Numbered from the stretch's first letter, positions 42,209 to 51,458 are shown. The stretch is 64,000 bases of DNA from Pseudidiomarina atlantica (GCF_000753735.1 NZ_JPIN01000006.1:186001-250000), one strand, 5' to 3'. Made by a program: numbers and translations. Notes: generated by a model not told the origin, from the sequence alone.

Positions 42209-42481
42209 ATGAGTCGTACCGTATTCTGTCAGTATCTAAAGCAAGAGGCTGAAGGTTTAGACTTTCAACTTTATCCTGGCGAGTTAGGCCAAAAAATATT
42301 TGAGAATATCTCTAAGCAAGCGTGGGGTGAGTGGCAGAAAAAGCAAACCATGCTCATCAACGAAAAACGTCTTAATATGATGGACCCTAACGATCGCGCT
42401 TTTCTCGAGCAACAGATGACGGCTTTCTTGTTCGAGGGTAAAGACGTCGAAATAGAAGGTTACACGCCACCTAGTAATTAA
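42209..42481 (+). CDS. yggX: Fe(2+)-trafficking protein YggX
   Basis: 90-residue family protein protecting iron-sulfur clusters against oxidation and helping iron movement; in enterics controlled by SoxRS. Start [27 protein letters not shown] carries the conserved Cys7. Other signatures are ISKQAWGEW and KKQTMLINE, with [16 protein letters not shown] later. GAGGTCG precedes the ATG. Neighbour mutY is itself a 4Fe-4S enzyme. A 7-bp hairpin lies 27 bases downstream. Confidence 0.96.
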   Translation: MSRTVFCQYLKQEAEGLDFQLYPGELGQKIFENISKQAWGEWQKKQTMLINEKRLNMMDPNDRAFLEQQMTAFLFEGKDVEIEGYTPPSN

Positions 42482-42507
42482 TTTAGTTTACGAGCTTTCC
42501 TGCCCAA

Positions 42508-42551
42508 CAGCGGCTCAGCACTGACGCCGCTGCTTAACCCTACTGTTTTTA
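42508..42551 (+). terminator. Weak terminator-like hairpin after yggX
   Basis: CAGCGGC (42508-42514) pairs perfectly with GCCGCTG (42526-42532); inner TCA/TGA can extend it. A run of five T (42546-42550) comes 13 bases after the stem, too far for a standard terminator. The rest of the 197-base yggX/proB gap shows only a TATACA near 42650 that could be a proB -10. Confidence 0.35.
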
Positions 42552-42678
42552 CATCCTCGTTAATATTTCCTAAATTTAACCTTCGTATGATCAGCATAAG
42601 CTAAACTTATACCTGTTAACTGGAGTCACCTCCGCAATTCTGTTAGTATACAAACGAATTTTTCAAGAGGGAGCCACT

Positions 42679-43791
42679 ATGAAAATGCCTTCCTGGCAGC
42701 GGGCTGTTGTAAAAGTAGGCAGTGCGTTGATTGCGCCAGACGACACAGGAACGAGCACTAAATATTTACTTGCGATAGCTCGATTTATTATCGAGTGCCA
42801 CGAGCGCGGCCAAGAGGTTGTGCTGGTATCATCAGGCAGTGCTGCTGCCGGCCGCAAGCATATCAGTTACGACAGCGACAAGATTCCAGTCACCGTGAAA
42901 AAAGCTATGGCGGCCGTCGGTCAAAACGACATGATGGCAAACTGGTCACGCTTTTTTGACTTTCCATGTGCGCAAGTATTGATGACACATGGTGACTTGC
43001 GCGATCGTGCGCGTTACGTCAGTATTCGTAACACACTTCACACATTGTTAGAACACAGTGTATTGCCAATCGTGAACGAGAATGACGCCTTGGCAACCGA
43101 TGAAATGAAAGTCGGCGATAACGACAACCTTGCCGCGATGGTGGCAACACTGGTTGATGCCGATGCGCTCTTCATTTGCTCGGACATTGATGGTCTTTTT
43201 GATGCCGACCCCCGGGTCAAACCAGATGCGAAAAAGATACCCGAGGTTGATACGATTACCGAAGAGATCTTTGCGCTGGCTGGAGGCACCACCAACAAAA
43301 TCGCGACGGGCGGTATGCGTACCAAAATTGAGGCAGCGGAGAAAGCTACCTCGCATGGTATCGACACCTATATTGTGAACGGTCGCAAGGGTGAAACCTT
43401 CGAATTGCTATTACAAGGTGAGAACCCCGGAACCCTATTTAAGCGGCAGCAAGACCCAATGAGCAACAAGAAGCATTGGTTGCGTCACACCTTGATTTCA
43501 CAAGGTGAGATTGTGGTGAGCGAAGCTACTGCGCAAGCCTTAATTAAAGGCGCGCCGCTAACAACCACAGGTATTGTTGATGTTCAAGGTGACTTTAATC
43601 GCGGTGATGCGGTGGTTATTCGCCACGGCGAAAGTGCCGAAGCTATTGCCAAAGGGATTTGTCAGTACAGCTCGCATGAGCTGTTACATATCAAAGGACA
43701 AGAAGCTAGCAGTATTGCTGAGCAATATGGCTACAGCCCGATTACAGAAGTCATCGAAAGTAACGACTTAATGATATTGGAGGATGAATGA
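42679..43791 (+). CDS. proB: Glutamate 5-kinase
   Basis: First and feedback-regulated step of proline synthesis, phosphorylating glutamate. 370 residues, with the amino acid kinase domain (about 5-265; VVKVGSAL, VSSGSAAAGR, NENDALATDEMKVGDNDNLAAMVA, GGMRTKIEAA) and a C-terminal PUA domain (about 280-370), as in E. coli. AGGGAG precedes the ATG. The stop overlaps the proA ATG (ATGA). Confidence 0.97.
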   Translation: MKMPSWQRAVVKVGSALIAPDDTGTSTKYLLAIARFIIECHERGQEVVLVSSGSAAAGRKHISYDSDKIPVTVKKAMAAVGQNDMMANWSRFFDFPCAQVLMTHGDLRDRARYVSIRNTLHTLLEHSVLPIVNENDALATDEMKVGDNDNLAAMVATLVDADALFICSDIDGLFDADPRVKPDAKKIPEVDTITEEIFALAGGTTNKIATGGMRTKIEAAEKATSHGIDTYIVNGRKGETFELLLQGENPGTLFKRQQDPMSNKKHWLRHTLISQGEIVVSEATAQALIKGAPLTTTGIVDVQGDFNRGDAVVIRHGESAEAIAKGICQYSSHELLHIKGQEASSIAEQYGYSPITEVIESNDLMILEDE

Positions 43792-45041
43792 GTAACTCCG
43801 TAGCTACTGAAATTGCCAAACGTGCTGCAACTGCGGCACGTGCAGTCGCCAATTTAACGACTGCCGAAAAAAATGCTGTTCTACAAAAGATGGCCAATGC
43901 CATCCGTAGCCACCGCGATGAAATCTTAGCGGTGAACGAAAAAGACATGGAGGCTGGCCGTGACAAGCAGCTCTCTGAAGCAATGCTTGATCGCCTACAA
44001 CTTAACCCTGAACGTATTGAAGGTATGGCAACCGCGATTGAAGAGATCATCGAACTCCAAGATCCGGTCGGCGAAAGAATGCCTTTTAATGAGCGTCCGA
44101 ATGGCATCAAAGTAGAAAAAATGCGCATCCCGCTCGGTGTGATTTGCATGATTTACGAAGCCCGTCCAAACGTAACCGCCGACGCCGGCGCATTGTGTTT
44201 CAAATCGGGCAATGCGGTCATTTTGCGCTGCGGTCGTGAAGCGATTGAGAGTAGTAAAGCTATCGCTGCAGCATTGCATCAGGCATTACGCGAAAGCGAT
44301 CTTCCAGAAGATGTGATCACTGTAGTACCGACCCCAGATCGTGAACTGCTGATGGACTTAATGCAGCAAGATCAATACGTTGATTTGGTGATTCCCCGCG
44401 GCGGTGAAGGCCTCATTCACTTTGTCAGCGACAACAGCAAAATCCCAGTAATTCAACACTATAAAGGTGTTTGTCATTTATACGTGGATAAAGCTGCAGA
44501 TCAAGACAAAGCGCTGGCCATTTTGCTGAATGGTAAAACCCAACGCACGGGTGTTTGTAACGCACTAGAAGGCTTACTTGTACATCAAGCTATTGCCGCT
44601 GAATTCATGCCTAAAGTCGCGCAAGCGCTGGCTGAAAAGCATGTGAAAATTCATAGTGATAAAGCGTCTGCTGATTATTTCGATAAACCAGATGTAATCG
44701 CCGTTGATGCCTTTGGTGAAGAATACTTGGCGCTCGAAATTGCGGTACGCACAGTGCCTAATTTCGCCGGTGCGATTGACCACATCCATCAGTTTGGTAG
44801 TGGCCACACTGAAGTCATCGTGACCGAAGATGAAGCGCGCGCACAACGCTTTATTCGTGAAGTCGATTCGGCAGTCACCATGTGGAACGCATCGTCGCGC
44901 TTCAGTGACGGTGGACAGTTAGGTTTAGGTGCCGAAATTGGTATTTCAACCAGTAAGCTGCATGCTTATGGCCCAATGGGTCTGCAAGCACTTACAACGG
45001 AAAAATTTGTAGTGACAGGTACAGGTCAAACGCGCGACTAA
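43788..45041 (+). CDS. proA: Glutamate-5-semialdehyde dehydrogenase (gamma-glutamyl phosphate reductase)
   Basis: NADPH-dependent reduction of glutamyl phosphate, acting with ProB. 417 residues, aldehyde dehydrogenase superfamily. Catalytic C257 in RTGVCNALEG; MIYEARPNVTADAG and IPRGGEGLIHFV are family signatures. Translationally coupled to proB. Convergent with waaA-kdkA, sharing stops by CTAA, inside an 11-bp stem. Confidence 0.97.
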   Translation: MSNSVATEIAKRAATAARAVANLTTAEKNAVLQKMANAIRSHRDEILAVNEKDMEAGRDKQLSEAMLDRLQLNPERIEGMATAIEEIIELQDPVGERMPFNERPNGIKVEKMRIPLGVICMIYEARPNVTADAGALCFKSGNAVILRCGREAIESSKAIAAALHQALRESDLPEDVITVVPTPDRELLMDLMQQDQYVDLVIPRGGEGLIHFVSDNSKIPVIQHYKGVCHLYVDKAADQDKALAILLNGKTQRTGVCNALEGLLVHQAIAAEFMPKVAQALAEKHVKIHSDKASADYFDKPDVIAVDAFGEEYLALEIAVRTVPNFAGAIDHIHQFGSGHTEVIVTEDEARAQRFIREVDSAVTMWNASSRFSDGGQLGLGAEIGISTSKLHAYGPMGLQALTTEKFVVTGTGQTRD

Positions 45042-45052
45042 GCGCGTTGACC
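45024..45052. other. Inverted repeat centred on the shared proA/waaA stops
   Basis: GGTCAA-CGCGC (45024-45035, one bulged A at 45030) pairs over 11 bp with GCGCGTTGACC (45042-45052); the 6-base loop 45036-45041 holds the CTAA giving both stop codons. No U run on either side. Confidence 0.6.
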
Positions 45053-47059
45053 GTAACCGGCTAATAGTAGAGGCCAATCTCGTGCTTCCGACCAATGGAA
45101 GTCGTGCTTGGCCTCTTTTGCTTTTTGCTGCTCCTTGCGAAGGCTACGCAACAGTCGTGCTAAATTAGCTTGTTGCCACTCCCCCGCTTCACGAAAGCCG
45201 CACTTATCAAAATCAACAATCCACGCTTTCGCGTCCGCATCTAACATCAGATTGTGACAATTCAAGTCGGAGTGATAGACCCCAGCATCATGCAATTGTC
45301 GGATAACAGCACCGATTTTGTGCCATTGATCGGCGTCGAGCTGTTGCTCGCCAAGCAGCTTAAATACATCTTTTGCATTAGGAATGACTTCCACCAAGAT
45401 ATCGGCACGATAGCCCCACAGTGGCGCTTGCTGATAACGCGCAGCAAGTGGATTAGGCACGGGTAACTCAAGCTCTCGTAAGCGCAATAACAAGCTAAAT
45501 TCAGCCATTGCACGCGAGTCGCCAAGTGCCTCGCGTTGAAAACGATCTTTGTTGACCTTGCCGACGAGTCCGCCACGGTAGTAATGTCGTAACAGCATTC
45601 CCTGCTCGCCGTGTTCGATAAACCAAGCGGTACTGCGTCCCGTTGCTGAGCCACGCACCAACTGCTGTTGCTGCCAATAATCAGGGTCGAAATACGCCAT
45701 TTCAAACGACGCAAAATAGTCGTTGCGATACCAAGCAACAGCTCCGCTGGCATCGGTTATTTCATCTACGTGTCGCATCGTCGTCGCTCCATCTGGGGTT
45801 GGCGTCACAATCTTTTGCACATCGCTTAACATAGCTTGGGTTGCACCTTGATCACGAGCGAATTCATCGGTCGCTCGTTGTTGCATGGCCAAACCTTGCT
45901 CAGGTTCCTGCAAAAGTTCTAACCACACAGTTGTCAATTGCTCATCATTCTCTACCCACCGTACCGCCCGTGCATTATCTAAACGCTGGTAAATTTCGTT
46001 AAAGTTAAAGATATGCCGACCACTGACAACTGGTGTGTGTGTGGCCACTGGCTCTAATGGATTATGACCACCGCGCTGGATCAAACTGCCACCGACAAAA
46101 GCTACATCAGCAACCGCATACCATTGCATTAGTTCACCCATGGTGTCACCAAGCCAAATCTGCTGTTGCTTCGTTGGTTGTTCGCCCCGACTCCGATAGG
46201 CGACGGCAAAACCGCGGCGCTCTGCCAACTGTCCTACCGCTTGAAACCGTTCTGGGTGGCGAGGGACTAAAATCAACAAAACCTGAGGTAGTTGCTCCAA
46301 AAGGTGAGCAAAAGCATTTAACAGTTGTTCGTCTTCGCCTTTGTGCGTGCTCGCCGCCACCAATACCGGGCGACCAAGTTCCTGGCGCAGTTGGGCTGCC
46401 CGATTTATTAGTTCAGTTGATACCTGACTGTCGAATTTCAAATTACCGCGAATTTGTGAGCTTGCCGCAGCAACCCCCAATTTTAAAAAACGTCGATAGC
46501 TCGCCTCGTCTTGTGCAGCGACCCAAGTCAACTGTTGCCATATGGGGCCGAGAAGCCAAGCATAACGTTGATAAGTCTTTAGGGATTGCTCCGACAAGCG
46601 CGCATTTAGCAGCATCACAGGAGCAGCACGGCGTTTAGCTTCACGCAATAAGCATGGCCAAACCTCGGTTTCTAGGATCACTACCGCACGCGGATTTAAC
46701 TTGTCAAAAAATCGCCGCATGGCGCCCGGGGTATCAATTGGCAAGTACAGATGATGAACACGCTCACCAAATAAACTTTGCGCCAAATCGGCTGCAGTCG
46801 GTGTCATTGATGATAGCGTGATCGGCAGCCTAGGATAGCTGGTTAAAAGCTGTTCGATGAGTTGCTTGGCTGCTACCGTTTCACCTACCGAAACGCAGTG
46901 GATAAGCAATCCTTGTCGCGCTTGTACGGGTATGACTTGCAGCGCCAGCCGTTCCGACCAGCGCTGACGGTAAGCAGGAGCTTTACGACCGCGTAACCAA
47001 AAGTAGCAAAATGCCAGTGGCGTTAGCAGCCGTATAAGCAGACGATACCAAAGCGTCAT
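45038..47059 (-). CDS. waaA: Fused Kdo transferase (WaaA) and Kdo kinase (KdkA)
   Basis: 673 residues. Residues 1-427 are a complete WaaA, the inner membrane enzyme adding Kdo to lipid IVA: N-terminal membrane anchor, catalytic E60 in CVSVGET, LETEVWP, NARLS and GGHNPLEP. Residues 428-673 form a complete KdkA-like kinase, which in Haemophilus phosphorylates Kdo: protein-kinase-like fold with HSDLNCHN at 596-603 (catalytic D598) and the metal-binding DFDK shortly after. The second part starts at an internal Met (ATG at 45778) preceded by GGAG at 8-base spacing, so KdkA might also be made separately. The glycosyltransferase gene starts 9 bases upstream, suggesting a lipopolysaccharide core unit. 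A fused enzyme suits a core with a single phosphorylated Kdo, an inference. Confidence 0.92.
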   Translation of the reverse strand: MTLWYRLLIRLLTPLAFCYFWLRGRKAPAYRQRWSERLALQVIPVQARQGLLIHCVSVGETVAAKQLIEQLLTSYPRLPITLSSMTPTAADLAQSLFGERVHHLYLPIDTPGAMRRFFDKLNPRAVVILETEVWPCLLREAKRRAAPVMLLNARLSEQSLKTYQRYAWLLGPIWQQLTWVAAQDEASYRRFLKLGVAAASSQIRGNLKFDSQVSTELINRAAQLRQELGRPVLVAASTHKGEDEQLLNAFAHLLEQLPQVLLILVPRHPERFQAVGQLAERRGFAVAYRSRGEQPTKQQQIWLGDTMGELMQWYAVADVAFVGGSLIQRGGHNPLEPVATHTPVVSGRHIFNFNEIYQRLDNARAVRWVENDEQLTTVWLELLQEPEQGLAMQQRATDEFARDQGATQAMLSDVQKIVTPTPDGATTMRHVDEITDASGAVAWYRNDYFASFEMAYFDPDYWQQQQLVRGSATGRSTAWFIEHGEQGMLLRHYYRGGLVGKVNKDRFQREALGDSRAMAEFSLLLRLRELELPVPNPLAARYQQAPLWGYRADILVEVIPNAKDVFKLLGEQQLDADQWHKIGAVIRQLHDAGVYHSDLNCHNLMLDADAKAWIVDFDKCGFREAGEWQQANLARLLRSLRKEQQKAKEAKHDFHWSEARDWPLLLAGYGQRA

Positions 47060-47068
47060 GGCAGTGCC

Positions 47069-47809
47069 TTAACGCCAGTATTCTTTGATCCATTCTGTCG
47101 GTAGGACCTTGCGGTACCATTTACCACTGCGTCCAGCGATAGCATCATCTGGGTGCGGGCGACCGTGGAAGATAATAACCTTGGCACCTTCAGGAATCCG
47201 CGGCTGCTGGAAAAAACTCAGCGGGAAAGGTCGCAAACAATGCCGTTTAAAACTGCGGCACCATTCAGCCGGCCAATACTTAAGTTTGCCTTGGCGAGCG
47301 ACAAACTGGGTGATGAACTCTTGCTCGTTACGCACATCTTTACGCGAGCCAACTGGATCCTTTTTTAAGTGCTCAAGTGCGTCAACATGGGCACCAATGT
47401 TGAAGCGGAACACGGAAGTGTTACCCGTCGCATCAGACTTATCCCATTCTTTGATCACCAAGAATTCGCCTTCAGGTTCAAAGAATTCGTCAAGGCTACC
47501 GACAATTACAATGTCTAGATCCAGAAACAACGTCGGTCCTTGCAAGTCGTATAAAGGTTCCGCAAAGCAGGTCAACTTGAGCCACCCATGTCCGAAGGTC
47601 CAAGGTTTACGTTCATCGAAGTCAGCGAAACCAATGGCTGGAATAGGTTTCACCTCGACTTCTTCACGAATACCTTCGTTATCATCGGTCAAACACACGA
47701 AGCGAAAAGGTCGTGACAAATGACGGCTCACCATCGAATACAAGGTATTGACGTAATCCGCGCCATATTTTTGGCCCCATTTGATACATAACACGTTAAC
47801 TGGCTGCAT
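47069..47809 (-). CDS. Glycosyltransferase, probably lipopolysaccharide core
   Basis: 246 residues from the ATG at 47809 (MQPVNVLCIKWGQKYG), with AGGA six bases upstream; the frame is open further to 47965 but that stretch is unlikely and would clash with the photolyase start. Shows FLDLDIVIVGSLDEFF, a nucleotide-sugar/metal-binding DxD (D97, D99) as in GT8-like A-fold enzymes, and FHGRPHPDD near the C-terminus. No membrane segment. Immediately ahead of waaA-kdkA and probably cotranscribed, which suggests core oligosaccharide assembly. Donor sugar and acceptor unknown; exact family not certain. Confidence 0.75.
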   Translation of the reverse strand: MQPVNVLCIKWGQKYGADYVNTLYSMVSRHLSRPFRFVCLTDDNEGIREEVEVKPIPAIGFADFDERKPWTFGHGWLKLTCFAEPLYDLQGPTLFLDLDIVIVGSLDEFFEPEGEFLVIKEWDKSDATGNTSVFRFNIGAHVDALEHLKKDPVGSRKDVRNEQEFITQFVARQGKLKYWPAEWCRSFKRHCLRPFPLSFFQQPRIPEGAKVIIFHGRPHPDDAIAGRSGKWYRKVLPTEWIKEYWR

Positions 47810-47956
47810 AATTTTCCTGCCTGTGACAATCCTTTTGGAATACTGCGCATGATGCCAAAATCTTGCAGTTATGGCTATGTTTTGGCGCTGAATTGACGAT
47901 CTTTTCACGTCATGTAATCGTACTCTTGCTACAAACCAGTTTAGTAAATAACCATC

Positions 47957-49549
47957 ATGACGCAATTACATGGCGCTTGCCTAAAACAACTGAGCCAACT
48001 CAAGCAACGCTCTTTTCGGCGTATCGCATTGTTGCTTGGCGATCAACTCAATGCGCAGCACTCTTGGTTCCAAGAACAGCATCCCGACACGCTGTTTGTG
48101 ATGTTCGAAATGCGCCAAGAAACCGACTATTGTCAGCATCATATCCAAAAGGTGGTGGGTTTCTTCGTTGCCATGCGGCATTTTGCCAACGCTCTGGCTA
48201 ATGCTGGCCGCTCGGTACTCTATTTAACCTTGGATGAAGCAGATAACCAGCAGAGTCTAACTGCTAATCTCGATGCGGTAATCGATGCCTGTGCAGCGAC
48301 CGAAGTTTGGCTACAGCAACCTGATGAATACCGACTAGATCGGCAGTTGTTGGAATGGGTAGAGCAGCATAAAAAGGTGCATTGTAGCTGGTTCGATAGC
48401 GAGCATTTCTTGACCGAACGTGACGTACTCAAACAATGGTTTGGAACCTCACGCAACTACCTAATGGAAAGTTTTTATCGTCGTGTGCGCAAGCAAACTG
48501 GCTATCTAATGGAAAACGATAAGCCTGCCGGCGGTAAGTGGAACTACGACAAAGACAATCGCAAAAAGCTTTCCAGCCGCCAATCGCTGCCGCAACCCTT
48601 ACTGTTCGGTCACGATGTAACGGCTATCGTAAAAATGCTGACGCAAGCACAAGTGAAAACCATAGGTAACATTACAGCAGAGCAATTTATTTGGCCGGTG
48701 ACACGCCGCGAGAGCAAACAGTTGCTCGACTTCTTCGTGACCGAACTCCTGCCCTCATTTGGTGATTATCAGGATGCCATGCTAGTTGACCAATGGTCGT
48801 TGTATCATTCGCGCATCAGCTTTGCGCTCAATACCAAAATGATCAGTCCACGCTACGTTGTCGAGACGGCGATTGCAGCATGGCAACGCGATCCAGAACG
48901 CATCAGCCTGAATCAAATTGAAGGCTTTATTCGACAAATTATTGGTTGGCGAGAGTTTGTTCGCGCTATTTATTGGCAGTTTATGCCGGACTACGAGCGA
49001 CTGAATCACTTCGAGTATCAACAAGCATTACCAAAATTCTATTGGGATGCTGATACCAAACTGAATTGTCTACACCATTCGATTCAACAATCGTTAGATT
49101 TTGCCTATGCGCATCATATTCAGCGACTGATGATTACCGGCAACTTTGCGCTCCTGACGGCGTCCGACCCCAATGCGGTTGATGCATGGTATTTAGGAAT
49201 TTATATCGATGCACTGCAATGGGTAGAGCTCCCCAACACGCGCGGCATGAGTCAATTTGCCGACGGCGGCATCTTGGCGACCAAACCTTATGTTTCCAGC
49301 GGTAGCTACATCCAAAAGATGTCAAATTACTGCGACACTTGTCACTACGATGTCAAAGCGAAAACTGGCGAGAATGCTTGCCCGTTTAATCTGTTGTATT
49401 GGCACTTTATCGATCGTCATCACGATAAACTGGTCAAGAATGGGCGGATGGGACTTATTTTAAAGCAGTGGGAAAAGCGTGATGCCAACGAAAAACGGCA
49501 AATTATCCAAGAGGCACAAGCCTTTCTAGATAATTTGCCGCGATCTTAG
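47957..49549 (+). CDS. Iron-sulfur bacterial cryptochrome/(6-4) photolyase (FeS-BCP, PhrB-like)
   Basis: 530 residues of the cryptochrome/photolyase superfamily, the iron-sulfur subgroup that repairs 6-4 photoproducts with FAD and light (Agrobacterium PhrB). The four cluster ligands are C371, C459, C462 and C475, whose spacing (88, 3, 13) equals that of PhrB C350, C438, C441, C454. FAD-region segments include GWREFVRAIYW and TGNFALL; the antenna domain occupies roughly 20-150 (LLLGDQLN start). No strong Shine-Dalgarno at the ATG; a downstream Met is not obvious. Divergent from the glycosyltransferase gene over 147 bases with no firm promoter. Confidence 0.92.
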   Translation: MTQLHGACLKQLSQLKQRSFRRIALLLGDQLNAQHSWFQEQHPDTLFVMFEMRQETDYCQHHIQKVVGFFVAMRHFANALANAGRSVLYLTLDEADNQQSLTANLDAVIDACAATEVWLQQPDEYRLDRQLLEWVEQHKKVHCSWFDSEHFLTERDVLKQWFGTSRNYLMESFYRRVRKQTGYLMENDKPAGGKWNYDKDNRKKLSSRQSLPQPLLFGHDVTAIVKMLTQAQVKTIGNITAEQFIWPVTRRESKQLLDFFVTELLPSFGDYQDAMLVDQWSLYHSRISFALNTKMISPRYVVETAIAAWQRDPERISLNQIEGFIRQIIGWREFVRAIYWQFMPDYERLNHFEYQQALPKFYWDADTKLNCLHHSIQQSLDFAYAHHIQRLMITGNFALLTASDPNAVDAWYLGIYIDALQWVELPNTRGMSQFADGGILATKPYVSSGSYIQKMSNYCDTCHYDVKAKTGENACPFNLLYWHFIDRHHDKLVKNGRMGLILKQWEKRDANEKRQIIQEAQAFLDNLPRS

Positions 49550-49567
49550 TTCGCTGCGCAGTTTAGT

Positions 49568-51313
49568 TTACTGGAAACGACGTGGGCGGCGATCTGTTTT
49601 CGGTTTACGCGGAGGACGTGCGGCAATGCGCACATCGGCTAGCGTCAAATCCATTTTCTGTTGACGTACACGCGCTTTTTGCAACAAGCGTAGAACACCT
49701 GTTGGCATACCTTTTGGCAATTCAACCAAGCTGTGGTTATCAAATAGTTGGATTTGGCCGATATAGCGGCTATCGATATCACCCTCGTTGGCAATCGCAC
49801 CGACTATATCTTGTGGACGCGCACCGTGCTCACGACCTACTTGGATACGGTATGTATCGAATTCAACGTTGGCATCACGACGGTCACGACCACCGGCACG
49901 CGGCTTGTCGCTGCGCTTACGGTCACCACGATCAGCACGATCTGGACGTTCAGCAAATTTCTTCGGTGCTGGGTCAGCAGGTACAATCAGCGGACGCGCC
50001 GCTTGTTGTTGTGCTAACAACGCGACCGCAATGTCTGTCGCCGACAACCCAGTGTCTTGCTGCATTTTCTCAACGATAGCGCTGAGTTCTGCGTTCTCGC
50101 CCTTCGCTATTTGCGCGACAATTTTGTCTTGCAGTGCTTGTTGGCGATGCGCGCTTAATTCAGCCGCAGTTGGAATTTCAAAAAATTCGATGCCGCTATT
50201 CGTTAAACGCTCATAGTGGCGCAACAAATGTTTTTCTTTCGCACGATAGAACAAAATGGCTTCGCCGCTGCGACCTGCACGACCCGTACGGCCGATACGG
50301 TGCACATAAGCCTCTGTATCACCCGGCAAGTCATAGTTAATAACGTGGGTAATTTCAGGAACATCAAGACCACGCGCAACAACATCTGTGGCAACCAGAA
50401 TTTCGATATGCCCACTACGCAGTTGACTTACGGTTTGCTCACGTTGGGTCTGATTCAAATCGCCGCTTAACGGCGATGCTTTAAAACCAGAACGTTGCAA
50501 CAATTCAGTGACTTCCATGGTATCGCTACGGGTGCGCACGAAGATCAGCACGCGCTGGTATTCCATGGTTTCTAGAAGACGCGTCAACGCCACCATTTTA
50601 GTAACACCACGAACCTGCCATGCACGTTGACGAATGGTCGACTTGGCGGCATTTTTGGGCGCGATTTGGATATTTACTGGCTGTTCACCAGCTTCATTAA
50701 TCAAGAACTTTTTCGCCAGCTTACGAATCGCTGGTGGCATGGTCGCGGAAAATAGCGCGCGTTGTGCCTGAGCAGGCACCGCAGCCATGATTGCCTCGAT
50801 GTCATCGATAAAGCCCATGTTGAGCATTTCATCGGCTTCATCAAGTACTGCCATACGCAGGTTTTGCAGTTGTAACACGCCTTTTTTAAGCATGTCGAGC
50901 AAGCGTCCTGGTGTACCCACGATGATTTGTGCGCCGGTGCGCAATGCTTTGATTTGTGGGCCAAACGCCGCGCCACCATAAACGGTAGCAACTTCAAGGC
51001 CACGCTGTTGCTGACCAAACTCAGTAATAGCTTCGGCTACCTGAATGGCCAATTCACGTGTCGGTGCAACCACGAGCATTTGCGTTTGACGTAAGCTCGC
51101 ATCTAGCAGGGTCAAACCTGGCAAGCCGAAAGCTGCAGTTTTACCGGTACCCGTCTGAGCTTCGCCCAAGACGTTCTGCGCAGCCAACAGTGCAGGAATC
51201 GCTTGCAACTGGATTGGCGTAGGCGTGGTGAAATTCATTTTTTCGAGCTGCTTGAGCACAGCAGCGCTTAGGCCCAAATCGGCAAACGATTGGCCAGTCA
51301 TAACTTCAGACAT
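49568..51313 (-). CDS. deaD: DEAD-box RNA helicase DeaD/CsdA
   Basis: Cold-induced ATP-dependent RNA helicase acting in ribosome assembly and RNA decay. 581 residues from the ATG at 51313 (MSEVMTGQSFADLGL) with GAGA six bases upstream; the open frame upstream to 51622 lies in the leader and is not taken. Motifs: Q motif (TPTPIQLQAIP), AQTGTGKTA, PTRELA, GTPGRLLDML, LDEADEML, SATMP, and IGRTGRAGR. The C-terminal half carries the DbpA-like RNA-binding domain (YRIQVGREHGARPQDIVGAIANE..) and a basic Arg/Lys-rich tail. A 148-nt leader precedes it. Confidence 0.96.
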   Translation of the reverse strand: MSEVMTGQSFADLGLSAAVLKQLEKMNFTTPTPIQLQAIPALLAAQNVLGEAQTGTGKTAAFGLPGLTLLDASLRQTQMLVVAPTRELAIQVAEAITEFGQQQRGLEVATVYGGAAFGPQIKALRTGAQIIVGTPGRLLDMLKKGVLQLQNLRMAVLDEADEMLNMGFIDDIEAIMAAVPAQAQRALFSATMPPAIRKLAKKFLINEAGEQPVNIQIAPKNAAKSTIRQRAWQVRGVTKMVALTRLLETMEYQRVLIFVRTRSDTMEVTELLQRSGFKASPLSGDLNQTQREQTVSQLRSGHIEILVATDVVARGLDVPEITHVINYDLPGDTEAYVHRIGRTGRAGRSGEAILFYRAKEKHLLRHYERLTNSGIEFFEIPTAAELSAHRQQALQDKIVAQIAKGENAELSAIVEKMQQDTGLSATDIAVALLAQQQAARPLIVPADPAPKKFAERPDRADRGDRKRSDKPRAGGRDRRDANVEFDTYRIQVGREHGARPQDIVGAIANEGDIDSRYIGQIQLFDNHSLVELPKGMPTGVLRLLQKARVRQQKMDLTLADVRIAARPPRKPKTDRRPRRFQ

Positions 51314-51337
51314 ATTTTTCTCACATGTTTCTGTAAA

Positions 51338-51458
51338 GCGTATAAGGGGGAAGTACGCCTGGCTACAGAACACGATGAACACTCTGGCAGGATAATAGGC
51401 GCTGAACCCCAGCAAATCAGGGGTTGAGCCGCTCCCATCATTAGCGGTAGTAACCCTG
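51338..51458 (-). promoter_or_regulatory. Structured deaD leader with alternative hairpins
   Basis: On the minus-strand RNA, segment 1 (51452-51458) can pair with segment 2 (51418-51425), 7 bp with a bulge, enclosing a CCGCT/AGCGG hairpin (51429-51433 with 51443-51447). Segment 2 can instead pair with segment 3 (51405-51410), 6 perfect bp and a 9-nt loop. The two folds exclude each other. A third small stem (51338-51342 with 51354-51358) precedes the ribosome site. Confidence 0.45.

Noticed and set aside
45778-45778. Separate kdkA gene instead of a fusion
   Set aside because: The frame is continuous with waaA and no stop intervenes; the internal start is noted only as a possibility.
47810-47965. 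Longer start of the glycosyltransferase gene
   Set aside because: The extension overlaps the start of the photolyase gene; the ATG at 47809 has AGGA at good spacing and a domain-like beginning.
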